Shown: positions 61,647 through 64,000 of the stretch, piece by piece
Layout: every line of letters begins with the position of its first letter
Numbering within the stretch: the first letter of the stretch is position 1
NCBI GenBank assembly: GCA_030220185.1
Contig: JASPKZ010001601.1
Location: 62,001-126,000 of the forward strand
Length of the DNA: 64,000 nucleotides
Source: Diploptera punctata
Lineage: Eukaryota; Arthropoda; Insecta; Blattodea; Blaberidae
Direction of reading: 5' to 3'
Position numbers and translations under genes: made by a program
Notes under the pieces: model-generated
What the model saw: the letters and a program-made list of their open reading frames with translations, nothing else
Told to the model about the DNA's origin: nothing
Databases searched by the model: none

Positions 61647-62471
61647 TCACTTGGTTGTATGTCGTGCCCAAGCCGTCCTTTGCACTTGTGACATTAATTC
61701 ACTTCTATTTGGCACCTTTTCACTGGTTGAACGTGTTATAAAAGGTGGTCCATTTGGTAACCCACCACGCCTGTTTGTATTGTCATCATTTCCTGACACT
61801 CTTAGAGAAACCATGGATGATAAAGCTGCTGTCAACTGATTTTGTTCTTTCTTAGCTAATGTCGGAGATGATTTCACAGCTTCCTGACTCTGTTGTTGGC
61901 GTTTGTTTGGCCCTTGAGGTGGGGGATCAAGACGCAGTGCTTGAATGTCCTCGGCAGCACTTCTACGAGAACTATCAGAACCAGTATGTGACAATGGTCT
62001 AATGAACTGAGTTGGTTCTTCAGAAATATCCTGAGTCTCTGTCTGCAAAGTTGGAACACGCTGGGATAGAATAGGGGAACCTGAATACGATGAAGCCTGC
62101 GAGACACGATATCCAAGCTGCGTCGGAGATATCTGTGTAGGCAGCTGGTATATACCTGCAGGTTGCACAATGGAGAAGGACTGTTGTTGCTGCTGTTGGG
62201 GTGGACGCAGGCATTGAAGACGTTGCAATACTTGTTGTTGAAACTGTTGGTCGGATGCACAAGTTGGGAAGCTGAATGCATAAATGCTAGGTGCAGAGTT
62301 CTGATGTTGCAGCAGCGAGTGGCGTTGTTCTGGAAGGAATGACGATGTATTCCGATTCTCTATGAGAGACGAGGCCTGTGGAACTGCTTGGCGCAGCGGA
62401 TCAGTCTCCTGGAAGTCTGGGAGGAAGACAGGAGCCACAGACGGTGTCTGAGGGTCGCACAATATCGCCAT
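61647..62471 (-). CDS. Large exon of a host gene, Gln/Ser/Pro-rich
   Basis: The minus strand has a strong acceptor (pyrimidine-rich TCTCCTGTCTCCTTGCCAATAG) directly before the ATG at 62471, so the Met is probably internal and this is an exon of a larger gene. The frame of 274 residues has a Gln run (PPQQQQQQSF), Ser-rich parts (TGSDSSRRSAAED), a middle DPPPQGPNKRQQQSQ and a C-terminus PFITRSTSEKVPNRSELMSQ then VQRTAWARHTTK. No catalytic domain or membrane segment is visible; it looks like the disordered tail of a regulatory or signalling protein. Either it ends at the TGA, or a weak donor (AA then GTGACG at 61650) splices on in phase 2, the phase of the exon at 14249. I do not recognise the gene. 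Confidence 0.7.
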   Translation of the reverse strand: MAILCDPQTPSVAPVFLPDFQETDPLRQAVPQASSLIENRNTSSFLPEQRHSLLQHQNSAPSIYAFSFPTCASDQQFQQQVLQRLQCLRPPQQQQQQSFSIVQPAGIYQLPTQISPTQLGYRVSQASSYSGSPILSQRVPTLQTETQDISEEPTQFIRPLSHTGSDSSRRSAAEDIQALRLDPPPQGPNKRQQQSQEAVKSSPTLAKKEQNQLTAALSSMVSLRVSGNDDNTNRRGGLPNGPPFITRSTSEKVPNRSELMSQVQRTAWARHTTK

Positions 62472-62474
62472 CTA

Positions 62475-62858
62475 TTGGCAAGGAGACAGGAGACAACCAC
62501 AAAAACAGGTCAACTTCACTTATCTTCTATATGTATTACAATGAAGAATAGATCTTGCTGATTAAACTCAATATAGAACATCTATGTTTTATTTATTAAA
62601 CTGATCAATATAACAAATGACATCTGTATGAAAACAAGTGTAACTAAATTAGTATGTTTCAAATTCTTCCCTGTAGGGGGAGAGCGCATAAATCTCTGTT
62701 AAGGAAAAACAAGGGCTTACAATACAATACAACATCAAAACATGTTCGAGAACAAATCACACATTAAATTGTGTTAAGATGTTTCCAGATTCAAAAAGAC
62801 TTGATTAAAATAGTCTCAAAATAAAATAAACGATTAACTAAATGTAAGTTAACAGTGT
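62475..62858. other. Intron side of the minus-strand exon; inverted-repeat arm
   Basis: No coding frame. 62632-62720 is the inverted partner of 63917-64000. Confidence 0.5.
62632..62720. repeat. Inverted repeat, left arm
   Basis: AAACAAGTGTAACTAAATTA, TTCTTCCCTGTAGGGGGAGA, AATCTCTGTTAAGGAAAA. Paired with 63917-64000 with several differences. Confidence 0.6.
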
Positions 62859-63587
62859 ATCAATAAAACTAAATATATGGCCACACGTAGAAATACATTA
62901 CATAATGGAAATGGACAGCTAATGACAAATGAGGGAAATTTTGAGGAAGTGGCTGAATTCAAATACCTAGGAACAATAATCACAAATAGGAATGAGATGC
63001 ACAAAGAAATTAAACATAGGCTCAATTCTGGAAATGCATGTTATTATGCATTGCAGAGACTCTTGATGTCCCAACTCCTTTCAAAAAACGTTAAACTGAG
63101 AATATATAAAACTATTATTCTACCAGTTATATTATATGGGTGCGAAACATGGACTCTTACATTAAGGGAGGAAAGGAGATTACGAGTATTGAGAATAAAG
63201 TTCTTAGGAAAATTATTGGACCAAAGAGAGATGAACAGACAGGTGAATGAAGAAGACTACATCACAATGAACTACATGATCTTTATAGGTAGCCAGATAT
63301 AATAAGAACAGTTTAAGTCTCGTAGACTGCGATGGGCAGGACATGTTGAACGTATGGGGAATGAAAGACGTGCATGGAAACTTCTTGTAGGAAAGTCAGA
63401 AGGAAAACGCTCAGTTGGTAGACCAAGAATTAGGTGGGAGAACAACATTAACTATGATTAGAGGGAAGTAGATTATACAGGGAATGATTGGAAAGCATTG
63501 GCTCAGGATAGGGATGTATGGAGAGCTTATGTCCGCGCGGCCATGAACCTGCGGGTTCGATAGTGCCAGTGAGTAAGTAAGAAGTAA
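62859..63587 (+). mobile_element. LINE-2, 729-bp 5'-truncated insertion
   Basis: Target duplication of about 15 bases with one mismatch (GTAAGTTAACAGTGT at 62844-62858, GTAAGTTAACAATGT at 63588-63602). It encodes NEGNFEEVAEFKYLGTIITN, CYYALQRLLMSQLL and GCETWTLTLREERRLRV (62877-63302), then after frame slips RAWKLLVGKSEGKRSVGR and AQDRDVWRAYVRAAMNL. The tail is GTGAGTAAGTAAGAAGTAA. Confidence 0.85.
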
Positions 63588-63689
63588 GTAAGTTAACAAT
63601 GTTTAGTTGGTATTTCTATTTACAGATGTTCTTTTACAGATAAGGCCATTAACATCATAGTTCACATCTGGTTGTAAAATGGCCGACAA

Positions 63690-63885
63690 GGTTTGCTCAG
63701 AACAATTTTATCTCAGGCTTGAGATTCTTTGAAATTGCTGTAATTCTACAACATCATGGCTTTACTTCCCTTCTGAAGGAGACCAATCTTAGGAAGAAAA
63801 TTTCAATGACCCCCAGCTGGGTTTGAATCAGCAAACCCTGGAACCAGAGCTGTGCATCATAATCATCAGTCCATACAATTAAACA
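63690..63885 (-). other. Possible SINE with tRNA-like head
   Basis: On the minus strand GATTCAAACCCAGCTGGGGG resembles a B box, preceded by TGATGATTATGATGC. The A box is unclear. Confidence 0.3.
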
Positions 63886-63916
63886 TTATTGAATCTTCTT
63901 CTTGTATCTTGTAAGC

Positions 63917-64000
63917 CCATGTTTCCCTTAACAGAGATTTAGGCGCTCTCCTCCTACAGGGAAGAATTTGAACCATACCAATTTAGTTACACTTGTTTTT
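63917..64000. repeat. Inverted repeat, right arm, cut by the window end
   Basis: CTTGTAAGCCCATGTTTCCC, TTAACAGAGATTTAGGCGCT, AGTTACACTTGTTTTT; complement of 62632-62720. Confidence 0.6.

Overview
This is a eukaryotic window, almost certainly from an insect with a large, repeat-rich, AT-rich genome. Short open frames lie between degraded transposons, intron-like splice signals are present, and there is no operon structure. The non-LTR retrotransposon families resemble those I know from blattodeans (cockroach and termite genomes, Periplaneta-like); that species guess is inference from protein style, not a database match. Most of the window looks like intronic or intergenic DNA packed with nested mobile elements.

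Layout. 0-34 kb: a mosaic of non-LTR retrotransposon 3' ends (at least six families, including copies with RNase H domains), Penelope-like elements (PLEs) with GIY-YIG endonuclease fragments, tRNA-bearing inverted-repeat elements, a tRNA-derived SINE family in five copies, pogo/Tigger-like and PIF/Harbinger-like DNA elements, and probable exons of a host gene on the minus strand (14022-14249 and 8693-8978, with compatible splice phase). 34.2-46.85 kb: one mariner element whose 5' untranslated region has expanded into an 11.4-kb array of about 175 copies of a 65-bp unit. Its two terminal inverted repeats now lie 12.6 kb apart and its transposase is broken. 46.9-52.5 kb: more PLE foldbacks, a Tigger-like element and a small minus-strand exon. 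52.5-54.6 kb: a compound AAT microsatellite. 54.6-64 kb: a possible plus-strand exon, a SINE inserted in a LINE, more PLE foldbacks and a 275-codon minus-strand exon (61647-62471) rich in Gln, Ser and Pro.

How the parts relate. Most of the many hairpins are PLE-derived: a 3' PLE end is present in both orientations around a truncated coding piece. Several termini contain hammerhead ribozyme cores, complete with stem I in three cases (9183-9229 minus, 9649-9695 plus, 49361-49402 minus). Target-site duplications could be read for several nested insertions (PLE into LINE, PLE into PLE, LINE into LINE, SINE into LINE), giving a relative order of events.

The most unusual object is the mariner-embedded minisatellite. 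The next most unusual are the ribozyme-bearing PLE foldbacks and the tRNA-containing inverted-repeat elements. All identifications are by eye; no alignment or database search was run.
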